Source of the DNA: Lyophyllum atratum
Lineage: Eukaryota; Basidiomycota; Agaricomycetes; Agaricales; Lyophyllaceae
Length of the DNA stretch: 64,000 nucleotides
Direction of reading: 5' to 3'
Assembly (NCBI GenBank): GCA_014905825.1
Contig: JACGCN010000023.1
Coordinates: forward strand, 372,001-436,000
Positions 34,756 through 46,478 of this stretch are shown piece by piece (the stretch's first letter is position 1; every line of letters starts with the position of its first letter). The translations under genes were made by a program, and so were the position numbers. Below the pieces are notes generated by a model that had not been told where the DNA came from, did no database searches, and worked only from the letters and a program-made list of their open reading frames with translations.

Positions 34756-35849
34756 TCTAATGTGCAAGGGAAGAGATCCAAGTCAGTTATCCGTTCCAGA
34801 TTTGGTCCATCCAACCATGCAAAGCCCCATCCATCGAATTCCGCCGGATTTTCTCCACAAATTTGGGCCATACGACAGCACATGGGTTGTGGACGATCAT
34901 AAAGACAGCGTAGAGGTACTCACATTGTCGATTGGCGATGTCTTGAGGGATGTCGATGTCGTCTGTGGTGGTCGGAGCAAAATTAGGTTATTTGGTTATG
35001 TTGAGATCACACTTGCTGTTCGGCATCTCGGCGCGATGCAACATAACCACATGGGCTGCTCACCAATTCGGAAGTTCACCGGCATTCTCTATTCATTCTC
35101 CTTTTGGCATCCTTCTGAATCGGAAATATTTCAGGAAGGTCTTAACCCGTATAACTAGCGATGCGCATCATTTCAGGTGGTGAAATCCTCCAACTTGGTT
35201 ACAAATATCACGACCAGCGAGCGCGTCAACTCTCCGGAGGTTACAGACTTATAGTGGGCTCAAGCGTTTGTTTTTTCGTGTGACGACGCGACCTGAGGAT
35301 TATTCCTTAGAGGCGTTTAGACTCTGGGTTAGAAAGGGAGATATGTTTCTATAGCCTGCTTCGCAAATTTACTGATTGCCTCTCAACCTGAGTGCCAGAA
35401 GTCTGCTGTAGGATTTCTCCGCATCAGACCTTTCAATCTGTCAATTGCAACAGTCGTGTCAATCATGTCAATCCCCAAAAATCAAACTCATCCATATGAT
35501 GTGCGTCGATGGAGACCATGTAACAGATGACAGATCAACAAGTGGAGATATCTTACAGTCAGATCCACCTATCGCATAGAGACAAGGATTCTCTCCTCGT
35601 TCGATGGGAACAAATGATTAGTAACTGAGTATACCTACTTGACATCGGTGGTGCTCTACATGACTGACACTTCCTTCCCTTTCGCCTGTTAGCGCTAAAG
35701 CCTTTAATTTGTTCTTTTATCCTTACGCTTCAAGGCTTCCGGAAAGTCGACACCCAAGCAGGTCTGATTACTTCTCAGGTGACTGGCGCACGAAACTCCG
35801 AGCTTCTGGACTATAGGACAGGCGCCTCGTATAGACGTACGTGGGGATC
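34756..35849. other. Divergent intergenic region, includes eL20 5' UTR intron
   Basis: About 1.1 kb between the eL20 start (-) and 7TM gene 1 (+). The left 200 bp probably holds the eL20 leader exon and intron. Nothing else assigned. Confidence 0.5.
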
Positions 35850-37339
35850 ATGGATGGTCGTAAGCCAGTTTAAACCCTATAATCCCCTGACACTGCTTCA
35901 TAACTTGATTCTCCAGAATATAATCCGAACTATGGTCAAGTGGAGGCTTTCATCGCCTTGCAGATTATCGGAGCCGCGTTGTTCATCCTCGTGGCATTCT
36001 CAGCTTTCATTGCGCAAATTCGGGGTGGAAGGCGCCATGCAACCTTTTTCAGCTTTTGTTTCGCTTGGGTGGCTTTTTGCATTTCATTTTCTTTGTTATA
36101 CTTTGCCGGTCAGCAAGACGCCCGTCCAACCCCCGAGCATGGGCTTTGTGTCGTGCATTCTGCACTGGTTTATGCAGCCCCTCCTTTGTATGTCCAGACT
36201 CCCAAGCATCGCCTTAGAGCTAACATACAGTTATGTCAGGGCAAGCTCGGCTACAATCTCTCTTGTAACGCATGTTAGTGTAAAGTTTGTATATCTGGAT
36301 ATCGCTGACCGAGTCTTTCGCTAGTTGCTGCTGAACGTTCTCCTGGCGCTATCAAGCACGTCAGACAAAAGGAGATCGACTTGGACGTCCGCTGCAGTAA
36401 GTCGATCAACAATTAACCTGTCGTTGTCGCTAAACCCAGTTTAACCTGAAGCTCATCATTGTTCCCTGGACGATCTGGGTGGCGGTTTTCATCGGCGTTT
36501 TGCTGGTGAGTATCTGAGTCCTATAAACATCTACACACCCAGTTGATGATAAAACTCAAGTTCGGGTTTCACCATCCCGAGCTTGTGGCCGTATCACCAA
36601 ATGGGACATTCTGCGTTCTCGTGAATACGACATTGTTAGTCCAACGCTCGTCCATTTTCCGATACCGTGGCTTTACTACCCAATTTATCCTCCAGACCAA
36701 AGTTAACCTCAGTATGGGCAACGATAGCCTCGACCGTCTTGGTAGGGGAAGAAGGTTTGCCATGAAAAATCATCTCCTCTCATTTCAGAACTCATCAAAC
36801 ATCCAGTCGTCATTGCCGTCCTGTTATACCGAAACCGAGATATTCTTTCGGGGCTTGGTCAAAACAAGACCATGGCTATACGAGTCGGGATTTTCTCCAT
36901 CCTGGGTGTGGGAGCTATTGCGTGAGTCATCTTCATCGTTGGTTACAATAAGCAGAACACTCATCGCCTTTTAGCGTCGCACTTGTCTACACAGTAACAC
37001 AAAAGCGCGGGGTCCAGTTTGATCTGCTGATCGCAGCCAGTGCGTCTTACTTTTCACGACCATCTTCCTGTCTAAACTGACCGAACTAGTCCCTCCATCG
37101 ACTGCCATCATCTTTGGTAGTCAAATGGTTGGTGTTTCATACCTACCAAAATCCTGAGAATAATTAACGGTCTTGTGTTTGCGCAGGATATCCTGCGTGT
37201 TTGGCTTTTCTGGAAGAAACACGAGAATACGGAGACGGCCCACGGTGATGAGAGGTCAGCTATCCTGACGACAATACTTTCCTCGCGGATGACCGCCTCG
37301 ATTCCTGCGCATTCTGGTTCAGCCTCACGGACTGTATGA
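35850..37339 (+). CDS. Polytopic (about 7 TM) membrane protein, family member 1
   Basis: The ATG at 35850 (MDGQYNPNYGQVEAF) joins exon 2 through a GTAAGC donor, in the same phase as in the two paralogs. TM1-TM2: FIALQIIGAALFILVAFSAF and TFFSFCFAWVAFCISFSLLY, then GLCVVHSALVYAAPP (TM3 start), ATISLVTH, LNVLLALSST, LKLIIVPWTIWVAVFIGVLL (a TM), and an extracellular-type loop with HPELVAVSPNGTFC. It ends with ILRVWLFWKKHENTE and a short tail. The exon pattern, loop cysteine and C-terminal [DI]-L-R-V-W motif are shared with the genes at 45 and 47 kb. The topology suggests a receptor-like protein, but no known GPCR signature is seen. Confidence 0.65.
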
Positions 37340-38551
37340 TTTTGTCCCACTATCTGATTAGAAGCTGGACATTGCGACGCGAACAAGTCACCTTAGAGAG
37401 CATACGATGCTCTATCGTGACACCGCACCGACTTGTGTTTTGTCTTTGGCGAACGGACTATTGTAGCATCGGACATATCGGACACGACTGTCGTTATACA
37501 TTGACCTGAGCAGCACGGGACGACTTTGGATTTTGTTTTCCCCGGTACCTCTTCTTACCCAGACACGAATAACTAGTATCATTGTATCCTTCCTGCACGA
37601 GACCTTCATATATAGCTGTAGCCAGACCTCCGTCCGCCGTATCCAACCCATTATTACTACATTCTCACAAGAAGAGACTTGGACTACGCGCACCACGACT
37701 GTTAGACTCTGTAAAAGAAATCGCTAGCTGAGCTCAGCTTCATGGCAATTTAATTTCAGAGAGTGTTGAGACAAGGTTGAGAGAGGGTTTGGCAAATAAC
37801 GCTCATTGCCAAATAAAGGCTCGCTTCATACATCTACTTGAGTGATCTTCGGGGTCGCGCTGCTAGTAGACCGCAGACGGGATTTCTGGCAGTCGGCATC
37901 TCCTTGGCATTCATTAAGGACTCCAGCCTTCCGACTGCTTGTCAATGGGAAGATTATAAAGGATCGTCGCTATCGACTTGGCTGCCATTACGATGTCTTC
38001 CTCAGGATCCGTGTATTCCGTCATTTTCGTTTCCCTGCGAGGGCAACCTCCAAGGTACGGTCAATACCCATTGTAAAGAGAAACACATTCCTTGGAAGAA
38101 TGAAACTATCAAGCTTACGATGCCCGCCCGTCATAAATCTGGCACAAACAGATTGAACACCTGAGCATATGAGGGCAATGGAATTCAATTGAAATAACAT
38201 GCAAGAACAGGCGCTCACTGCACAAAACCATGGTCGCGCTGATAGATGCTAGCTATTGTTGATGCTAATAGATCAAGACATCACGACCAGGCTCTAGTAC
38301 TTACTCCGTGGTAGAGTGGCCCGAAAGATGTCTAAGTGTAAACCAGAAGGCTATCGGCATTGACGCGTCATGGATCAAGAGCAGTTTTTTCTTGAAGCGT
38401 AAGGTGTAGCAGTGCATCGTCAGGATAAAAAGAGGTTGAGGTCTGGCCAGAGGACACGGTGGACTATGTCGTCGTCGCAGCTGCAAGTAGGCGGGAGCAA
38501 ATTTGAAATGATCGCTATTTGATCGCCTATTGAATATTGGACGCCAAACCA
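37340..38551. other. 1.2-kb gap with no recognised gene
   Basis: Overlapping ORFs at 37838-38164 in two frames show no family motif. No other structure is seen. Confidence 0.5.
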
Positions 38552-39608
38552 ATGGGCCTTCAACTTGTCATTAACATGCGCCTCTCGAATGTCCTCCGCT
38601 CTCTAAACCGTCAACTACATTCTTCAGCAGGCCGCGAAACGATAAATGCGTCCGAGATAGCCTTTTTCTCGCGTCTGTCGTCGGAATGGTGGGATGAGCA
38701 AGGAGAGTTCCGCTTTTTGCACCGAATGAATCCCGTTCGCGTCCAATTCATTCGGGACAAGCTGCTGGAAGTTTCTCGTGAGAATGGAGAGGAGGCAATG
38801 GAAATGGCATCGTCGCAAGGCCTGCGCGATTTGGACGTCCTGGATGTCGGTTGTGGAGGCGGTCTCTTGTCCGAGGTGCGTATGAATGCATATGGTGTAA
38901 TCGTTTACCTTGACATGACTCACAGAGCCTTACGCGTCTCGGGGCCAACACTCTGGGAATCGATGCCTCAAAGTCGAACATCAACATAGCAATGCTTCAT
39001 GCATCTGCCGACCCGAAACTTGAACGTTTGTCCTACATCAACGCGCCAGCCGAGTCGCTTCTAGAGTCGCCAAAACGGTACGATGTAGTCTGTTCGATGG
39101 AGGTACTTGAACACGTCGACAACCCTGCTTCTTTCCTTTCCACGTGTGCTGAGTTGGTGAAGGTGAGTTAGACAGTGTCGGGCTTCGCGATCCAGGAATT
39201 TGACGCGCGTTTCATCAGCCTGGAGGCCACCTCTTCCTTTCGACAATATCCCGAACACCCCTTGCCTATTTCATCAACATCTTCCTTGGAGAGGATCTTT
39301 TACGCAAAGTCTCGCGCGGCACACACACCTATTCTAAATTCATCAAGCCCACGGAGCTCGTATCCTTCTTCCAAAAGTACCGGTCGCCGTCCAGTAATTC
39401 GCTGGACCCACAATATCTCGAGCACTCTACTCTACCGAAAGCATGGATATCGTCTGGATCCTCGCCCGCTTCTCCGCCTCGCACGGAAGCGGAGGTGCGC
39501 GGGTTAATCTACCATCCCCTCCAAGGAAAATGGCACCTTGCTCCCCGTGGCGCATGGGGTGCAACGGATTCTAACTACATATTTTGGGTCCGCAAGCCGT
39601 TCCAGTAA
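38552..39608 (+). CDS. COQ3: Mitochondrial hexaprenyldihydroxybenzoate methyltransferase (ubiquinone O-methyltransferase)
   Basis: A three-exon gene. The N-terminus (NMRLSNVLRSLNRQLHSSAG; an alternative ATG is at 38576) is basic and Leu/Ser-rich, like a mitochondrial presequence. ASEIAFFSRLSSEWWDEQGE and FRFLHRMNPVRVQFIRD are hallmarks of Coq3/UbiG. SAM-binding motifs: VLDVGCGGGLLSE (motif I), LGIDASKSNINIA (motif II), RYDVVCSMEVLEHVDNP (motif III) and PGGHLFLSTISRTPLAYF. It catalyses both O-methylations in coenzyme Q synthesis at the matrix face of the inner membrane. Introns follow LLSE (donor GTGCGT) and ELVK (donor GTGAGT). The stop is TAA at 39606. Confidence 0.93.
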
Positions 39609-40470
39609 TTCATGTTCTTTTCGCCAATCCATCTGGACATCCCGACTGAGAGACGAGTGCGGGTTGTGCCAAGTCCGCCTTCTGAAGGCCGTTTTACACC
39701 TCACATAGCAAGTGACCCCCTGAAACGCGCTTGCAGGTGTTGTCGTTGGCAAGGTCGCAACCTTTAACCCGCGTTGTTAAATGCTGAGTATACTATGACG
39801 TATACTTTCTGTCGTCTGTTCTTCCATACAAACAGGTGTATGGTGCTCTAGGTGTGACGAGGACGAACCCACCACACCTTCAAGTTCAGGACTCGATTTG
39901 ATGGGAGAATATTTCGCTGGACCTGCAGGCTGCCCGCTTCTTGAACCGCACGCATCCAACAGAGTAATGCGCGGATACCTGATCTTTATGATTATATGGT
40001 CGATCCTGAGGTACATGAGGTGAGGTTACGGAAGTCTCGAGTGGATGGCGAGGATTGAGGCTGTGGGCTGGCAGAAGCTTCCCGAATGTATGTCACATAT
40101 GTGGGGGTTGTGACGAGTGCATTATCGGGGCTCGCAAGGGCGGCAGATTTTTTGAGGTATGAAGCGATGTACGAGGCATGGTTTGAGGCGGTCAATGGTT
40201 CACCGGAATCTTGAAGCACCGCTCACAGTTCTCGAGGTATAAAAGCATGTAAAGTCCAGTAAAAGTCACGGTAGCCTCAAGTCATCCAGTGGATGACCCT
40301 GGGATGACCTGACTTCCAACTTCCAAGCTGAAGTTCGAATTTGACCGGGACCAGCCAGGCGTGTTTGGTCTTGTGTTCCAACTCGAGCTGCTCCACAACC
40401 CGCACAAACACTTTCCTCCTTGTACGACGACTTGAGAGTCGAGACATCCCAAGGGTGAAGTTGTACCTCG
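39609..40470. other. Intergenic, no gene recognised
   Basis: 862 bp between COQ3 and CSN5, both on +. Minus-strand ORFs at 39992-40219 and 40277-40536 show no family motif. Confidence 0.5.
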
Positions 40471-41954
40471 ATGTCGTCCAGTACGGCACATCAGACATTC
40501 TCTCTTGCCAACAAAATTAGCGAAATATCCCCTCATGACGAGATATTTCGTTTCGATGCAGAGGAAAATAGACGAATCAATCAGGAAGCACCCTGGACGA
40601 AGGAGTGCGTCTAGATCCTACAGTCTCCTCACTAATCCGAAGTCTGAATGACTTAATGAAGCCCACATTACTTCAAGTCATGCAAGATCTCGGCAGTCGC
40701 GCTCATCAAGATGGTATATCGCTCAGTTTCTAAACACGCGCCACTCTCGTTAAGATGAACGATCGTTACAGGTGATACACGCGCGGTCTGGAGTGCCACA
40801 CGAGATCATGGGCCTGATGCAGGGGAAAGTTATGGGGAACACTATTGTGATCATGGATTCGTTTGCGCTGCCGGTGCAGGGAACGGAGACACGAGTGAAC
40901 GCGGCTGCTGAGGCGAACGAGTACATGGTGGAGTACATTCAAGGGAGTGAGAAGGTGAGTCTCCAAGTCCTAACCCTTTCTCTCGGGGAGCCCCAATTCC
41001 TATTTCGTTCGTCGCTGTTTAGGCTGGCCGACTAGAACACGCGATTGGATGGTACCATTCACATCCTGGATACGGCTGTTGGTTATCTGGCATAGATGTC
41101 AACACACAAATAACGAACCAGAAGTTCCAAGATCCCTTCATCGCAGTCGTCGTATGTCTATCCGTTCTGATACCCTCATTGTTTCACTCAGCGATTCCTA
41201 GATCGATCCGAACCGCACCATCTCCGCAGGCAAAGTTGACATTGGTGCTTTCCGAACCTATCCCGAGAACTACACGCCGCCGAACGTATCATCCTCAGAA
41301 TACCAGTCGATTCCGCTGAGCAAGATCGAGGATTTTGGTGTGCACGCTAACCAGTACTACCAAGTCGATGTGGAAATATTCAAATCAAGCCTCGACAATG
41401 AACTTCTCGCGATGCTGTGGAACAAGTACTGGGTAAACACCCTCAGTCAGAGTCCCCTGATATCGGTACGTTCTTTTGCGATACCACTGGATCCTGCACC
41501 TGACCGATTTTGGGAGTAGAATAGGGCGTATTCGGTATCTCAGTTGTCCGATTTACATCAGAAGTTATCGAAGGCACAGGGTTCCGTTAGTCAGACGCGT
41601 GCTGCCGTGCCCACGCTTAAAGAGAAAGAGGGTGCTGGGTCCAAGGCAAAGGTCCCGTTTCTCCACCTTCGCGTCCTCGAACTTACCTACTCTGACTCAG
41701 CAAAAGGAGAAAGAGGAGAAGAAGAAGGAAGATAACCAGCTGGCCAAGAGCGTGAGGGACAGGTAACTTTTCATCTTCTTCGCCCCTCTGCCGTGACTAA
41801 GTGCTATATGTCCAGCACAAAGATCGCCGTCGAGGCGCAGCATGGACTCATCTCCCAGGTGATCAAGGACGTCATCTTCTCGATGCGGCCCAAGGGCGGA
41901 CAGCGAGCAGACGCGTCACAAGTTGCGGAGGTTACGGATATGGCGATCGGTTGA
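40471..41954 (+). CDS. CSN5: COP9 signalosome subunit 5 (JAMM deneddylase)
   Basis: The ATG at 40471 gives [20 protein letters not shown], then [20 protein letters not shown] and, after an intron with donor [30 protein letters not shown] domain: [14 protein letters not shown] (catalytic Glu) and [17 protein letters not shown] (the H-x-H-x10-D zinc ligands), then INQ-equivalent [16 protein letters not shown]. The C-terminal region includes [20 protein letters not shown] and a helical tail with a [10 protein letters not shown] insert before [21 protein letters not shown]5 is the catalytic subunit that removes Nedd8 from cullins and so sets SCF activity, relevant to the F-box genes nearby only in a general sense. 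About six introns. Confidence 0.93.
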
Positions 41955-42359
41955 TGAAACTATCCGCTCTATTTCTGCTTGTCGTCGTCGATTTCTTTTG
42001 TGCTTACTCGCAATTGCTCCCTTTGTATCAATAATTATCATTTCTATCGCCAAAACCAGTGTAATATGTTATCTTCTGAACCCGCTGTAATATTTTGACG
42101 CTAGTGTGCTCACGAGTTATTGTTAGCAGTCCTGACTGATTCAAATTGACTGACAGCTCTGCAATGTGAGGACCGGGATAAGATGTAACAAAGGCCCCCT
42201 AGCCTGGAACGAATAGCATGTCGACATGCGCCTTGCCAGGAAGCTCTGTCTCTCCTGAAAAGAAACAATTAGTCGTTCCTCCGTTCTTTATTGCAAGTTC
42301 ACAGTGACTCCCTCATGCTCCACGCCTTCTGGCTATCACGTTGGTTTTCGTCAAATATC
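41955..42359. other. Intergenic, CSN5 3' flank
   Basis: 405 bp before the tRNA gene; no gene seen. Confidence 0.5.
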
Positions 42360-42469
42360 GGCCTAATGGTCTAGTAGCATGATACCTCCTTCGGGATTTT
42401 CCGAATTCCACATGAGTAATGATCATGTTCGCTTGGAGGTGGTCCTGGGTTCAATTCCCAGTTAGGCCC
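42360..42469 (+). tRNA. tRNA-Pro(CGG) with intron
   Basis: Acceptor stem GGCCTAA pairs with TTAGGCC, and C is the discriminator. The D arm contains TGGTCTAGTAGCATGATA. Anticodon arm: CCTCC, TTCGGG, then about 38 nt of intron, then T-GGAGG; the anticodon is CGG. The intron contains TTTTCCGAA, whose CCG can pair with the anticodon, as usual for nuclear tRNA introns. The T arm is CTGGG-TTCAATT-CCCAG. A T8 run follows at once. Confidence 0.85.
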
Positions 42470-42471
42470 TC

Positions 42472-42479
42472 TTTTTTTT
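42472..42479 (+). terminator. RNA polymerase III T-run after tRNA-Pro
   Basis: Eight T residues two bases after the tRNA discriminator. Confidence 0.75.
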
Positions 42480-42569
42480 ATTTCGGAAAAATAAGTAAAT
42501 GGGAGTGAGTCAACTCTATTGATCACGCTCATCAGTCCCCCCACGGCCTACTGAATACACTGACAGTGT

Positions 42570-44210
42570 ATGACCATTGGCTTTCTCTCAAGGTGTCCGC
42601 GCCCAAGCCCAACTATTCATCGACGCGTAATGGCATCTCCTTCCACCTCTACCTACGATAGCTGGACCCGGGAAGAGCTAATTGCTCGACTGACCGCACT
42701 GGACCACGAGAAAGCTCGACCGAAGCAGCGACCACCATCCCCTAAAAGAAACATCAAGGCCTTCCATTTCGCTACTCACTCGAGGCGGAAGATCGCGTTG
42801 AAATTCTGTTACTCTGGCTGGGAATATGGCGGACTTGCCTTCCAGAATATGAAGACGTCACTTCCAACCGTTGAAGGGGTGTTATTCGATGCACTGGTAA
42901 AAGCCAGACTCATCGATCCTGTGGGAGGGTTTGAAGGGTGTGGATGGGAGAAATGTGGTCGGACAGATCGAGGAGTCAGTGCCGCAGGTCAGGTCATCTC
43001 TCTATGGGTCAGAAGTGTTCTCGAATCCGATGTGGAGGGAGACGATCGTGATCTGGATGTTGTTGCTGAAGACAGGAGCCCTGTTCTCCCTGGTACGAGG
43101 GCAGAAGTAACGCGCACTCCTTCGCCTTCAGGCACATTAGAAGAAGAAACTATTCCAGGGCTCGAATTTGGGTTCGGGGAGGAAGATTTGGATGCCCCCC
43201 AAACCAATACAAGTCTCTCCACACCCGCACCCGCTCAGAAAGCAAAATACGAACACGATTACCTTGCCATCCTGAACCGCCTCCTTCCGCCCACCATACG
43301 AATCATCGCTTGGTCTCCAGTCTCAAACAACTTCTCCGCTCGATTCTCTTGTTCTTACAGACACTATAAATACTTTTTCTCCTCCAACACTGCCACAGGA
43401 CCCGTGCTCGACATCGAGCGCATGCGCACTGCTGCCTCCCTCCTCATTGGCGAACACGATTTCCGTAACTTGTGTAAACTCGATCCGGCGAAGCAGATCA
43501 CGGTATTCAGAAGGAAGATCATACATGCCCAAATTGATCCAATACATGTGGATAACGAAGGCAGGGGGATGTACGTCTTCAACCTTATTGGTAGCGCGTT
43601 CCTTTACCATCAAGTGCGGCACATTATGGCTGTTCTATTCATGGTAGGCCACGGACAGGAAGACCCATCTGTCGTCACCGCCCTGGTGAATGTGGAGGAA
43701 GGGTTGGAGCATGGTGCGACCGAAGTAGTGGATAGCAAACCCGAGTACCAGATGGCTGACGCACTGCCACTTATGCTTTGGGATTGTGGCTATCCAGAGG
43801 CAGAACTGGATTGGCGTACGACAAACGGGTACCCTACGGCTGACGGGGGCCATCCCAGAACGGACCTATATCAGCAACTTCACGCTATACATGCAAGATC
43901 TGAGGTGTATACTGTGTTGAACGACCATTTCCTCTCCGCTGCGTCGCGTTTCCATCTACCGCCACCCAGGCAGGTCGGCGCACCAGTTGAGGCAGAGCCC
44001 ACATTACCGGCGAAGCTTTTGGTTCCGTTGGGTGGTGGCACCTACAAACGCACGAACCAGGACAAGTACACCCCCTTGTTGAGAAGGAATCGGCTTGATC
44101 ATGTAGATCTCGTGAACGAGCGATGGAGGCTTGGGAAAGGCTTCCGACGGGACGAAAGAAAGAGAGCTGCGGAAGGAGCTGGCGAGGTGGATACTAATGG
44201 AGATGAATAG
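42570..44210 (+). CDS. PUS3/DEG1: tRNA pseudouridine(38/39) synthase
   Basis: A single-exon ORF of 546 residues; the first ATG is at 42570, a second at 42630 (MASPSTSTYDSWTREEL). The TruA fold shows KIALKFCYSGWEYGGLAFQ, then CGRTDRGVSAAGQVISLWVR with the catalytic Asp, LLPPTIRIIAWSPV, FSARFSCSYRHYKYFF, GEHDFRNLCKLDP and GSAFLYHQVRHIMAVLFMVG. The pattern is that of Pus3/Deg1, which isomerises U38 and U39 in the anticodon stem of many tRNAs. A 70-90-residue acidic, Pro/Ser/Thr-rich insertion (about residues 145-225) separates the catalytic motif from the next strand. It is absent from compact TruA enzymes and probably disordered. The gene starts 100 bp after the tRNA-Pro gene. Confidence 0.92.
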   Translation: MTIGFLSRCPRPSPTIHRRVMASPSTSTYDSWTREELIARLTALDHEKARPKQRPPSPKRNIKAFHFATHSRRKIALKFCYSGWEYGGLAFQNMKTSLPTVEGVLFDALVKARLIDPVGGFEGCGWEKCGRTDRGVSAAGQVISLWVRSVLESDVEGDDRDLDVVAEDRSPVLPGTRAEVTRTPSPSGTLEEETIPGLEFGFGEEDLDAPQTNTSLSTPAPAQKAKYEHDYLAILNRLLPPTIRIIAWSPVSNNFSARFSCSYRHYKYFFSSNTATGPVLDIERMRTAASLLIGEHDFRNLCKLDPAKQITVFRRKIIHAQIDPIHVDNEGRGMYVFNLIGSAFLYHQVRHIMAVLFMVGHGQEDPSVVTALVNVEEGLEHGATEVVDSKPEYQMADALPLMLWDCGYPEAELDWRTTNGYPTADGGHPRTDLYQQLHAIHARSEVYTVLNDHFLSAASRFHLPPPRQVGAPVEAEPTLPAKLLVPLGGGTYKRTNQDKYTPLLRRNRLDHVDLVNERWRLGKGFRRDERKRAAEGAGEVDTNGDE

Positions 44211-44961
44211 GTCTGCGACTTCCTCCTATCACGGTTATGTCTTGTCTCATTTGAGTACCACCAGAAAACACGGACACCTACCCTCGCGCTTTTCGCGTCT
44301 CCGAATGTCGGGGAATAGTTTGACGCAACGGTGGCTAAGGCGCATAGCCTAGTCGTCTGGCCATCCTCTTCAACTAGAGATCTTGGCCACGCCTCCATCA
44401 CGCATAGAATTCTTGATATTTGGGATATAATCAAGGAGTATGTCCATCAGACGGTCTCTAGACCTCTTGAGCGCTGGACGTCTCTCAGCTGGCAGTCAGA
44501 TTGACTCATCGTACAGCTTCGACACTTCTCAAGATCTATCACTTTCCTCGAGACATGTTTAATTTACGATATGCTATTTATAGCCGCGTGTTAGCAGCCC
44601 ACCTCTCAACGCACTCAAGTAGAGTACGGCTTTCTTTGACGACTTTGCATTTCGATATCAATGATCGTGAATGACATACTCATGCGGCCGCTGCCAATGA
44701 TGACCATTGACATCTATCCACGACAGCGCTATCCCCTTTCAGTCTCTATACAGACTTAGACGCTCGGGCGCCCAATTAGATCACCAAGAGGGTCCAGTCA
44801 ACTTGACTTGACACGACTAACGGCCACCAGGACCCCTTCTTCACTTTCCCTTCTCTCCCATTGCCTCGTTCTTTCTACCCTACCCCGCAGACTTCCGGGA
44901 AGTCGTCCAAGCTCGCAAGTCGTAGCGTACCACTCTCTCTTGACGAACGATTGCAATTAGT
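44211..44961. other. Intergenic, no gene recognised
   Basis: 751 bp between PUS3 and 7TM gene 2. The last 100 bp is C/T-rich, as expected of a promoter. Confidence 0.5.
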
Positions 44962-46478
44962 ATGCATCCTTCACGATCGGCCCTATTTTCTCGGTCCCAG
45001 GGTGAGTAAACTCCTTTAGATCACGGCTAAAGCCACCTTAGAAATTCAATTACCAGAGACCGCACAGGAGCTCATCCACGACCGCATTGCTGTCGCCTTC
45101 ATCGCGCTCCAGCTCATTGGTGGTTGCGGCTTGTTGATCATCGTTCTCACAGCGATTACTGGGCGTGAAATGAAGCGATACTCCACATGGTATAGCTTTG
45201 GCGCATCCTGGGTATTCTCCTGCATCTCGTATACCCTTCTCGCCTTCGCTGGTCAAAGAACTGGGCCGGAACCGGAATTCACACTATGTGTGATACAGAT
45301 GGGGCTCATTTATACCGCTCCGAGTTTGTGAGTTTCGTTGCTACTAGTTTTCGGCGACGTTCCTCTGTAGACGTGGTAATTAACTATGTTTCATCGTTTT
45401 AAGGACTGGTTGTACGACTCTGGCTCTTATCATCCATGTGAGTGTCCCGATGGTTTTCTTGCCAAATATATCCGTTCAGCTTACTTGGATCGCTGTCAGA
45501 TGCTTCTGAATCTACGCCGTCTCCTCGCAAATGCACCTTTCAGAACGAACTCAAGAGCTGTTGCAGCGGTGAGCTCGGTGGCCTTACCAGTCTATCACCA
45601 ACCTAACACTCACCAGCTCTTGATCGTCCCATACATCGTTTGGACAACAGTGTTCTTGGGCACCCTCGTGGTGAGAATTGGAATGATCGCTGGTGAGCGT
45701 TACACTCACAGAATTTGCAGTACGGAACCTCCACCCCGGACGCGGTGCGAAGGTCGCCCAACGAAACATACTGTGATTCCAGCAACCCTCTACTGTATGA
45801 TTCTGAGTCCGGTGCTGTATATCAGATTCTGACCTTACTTTCTTCGAAGGTCCAAAATTTCCTCTTTGATCGTTGTTTGCTGCACTGTTCTGATTGTTGC
45901 GTTACAAGGCGAGTGTGGCTCTTTTGGACTAACTTGAACTTTTCCAACACACTGTCAACTATATTCTATGTAGGCGTAATCGGCGTTCGGCTGTATCAGA
46001 ATCGTGGAATCATGTCTGGCAGCTCGCAATCAGTTACGATGGTCATCCGTGTGATGATTTTCAGCCTCCTGGGCGCTCTGGCATTAGGGTACGAAATCCT
46101 GGTTTAATCTCTACAGGTGGCTTGCGATGCTGAAGAACATTGCAGTGTGGCTGTGGCGTATGTCATTACTTGGAAGCACGACCAAGCATTTGATATGATA
46201 CTGGCATCATGTACGTAGCTGCCATCTTTATTACCTTCGTATTCATACTCACAGCATCGGTTTAATTAGTACCCGTGTTAGCCTTCTTGATATTTGGCAG
46301 TCAGCTGGTAAGTGTCAATCGACTTTCTATCTCGAGGGGTGAAGAGTAATATCAGCTATAGGACCTTCTACGTGTTTGGACGTGCCGTAGGAATCCAAGT
46401 CGAGGGACTCGGACCACAGAAAAACCTCTGCTACTACACAACCGGTATTCTTCGGTGGACACCCATGATTCCTTATGA
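44962..46478 (+). CDS. Polytopic (about 7 TM) membrane protein, family member 2
   Basis: Exon 1 is short (MHPSRSALFSRSQ, then donor GTGAGT in phase 1). TM1 IALQLIGGCGLLIIVLTAI, TM2 STWYSFGASWVFSCISYTLL, GPEPEFTLCVIQMGLIYTAP, LTGCTTLALIIH, MLLNLRRLLAN, TM LLIVPYIVWTTVFLGTLV, the loop STPDAVRRSPNETYC, RRSKISSLIVVCCTVLIVAL, TM VIRVMIFSLLGALALG, FLIFGSQL and DLLRVWTCRRN. The exon boundaries coincide with those of members 1 and 3. The intron after IVALQ starts GCGAGT, a GC-AG type. The tail after DLLRVW differs from its paralogs (Arg/Thr-rich, ending at TGA 46476). No known domain recognised. Confidence 0.65.

Noticed and set aside
37838..38164. Two overlapping plus-strand ORFs of 104-108 codons
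   Set aside because: No motif, no neighbouring exon in phase, no family resemblance; treated as chance.
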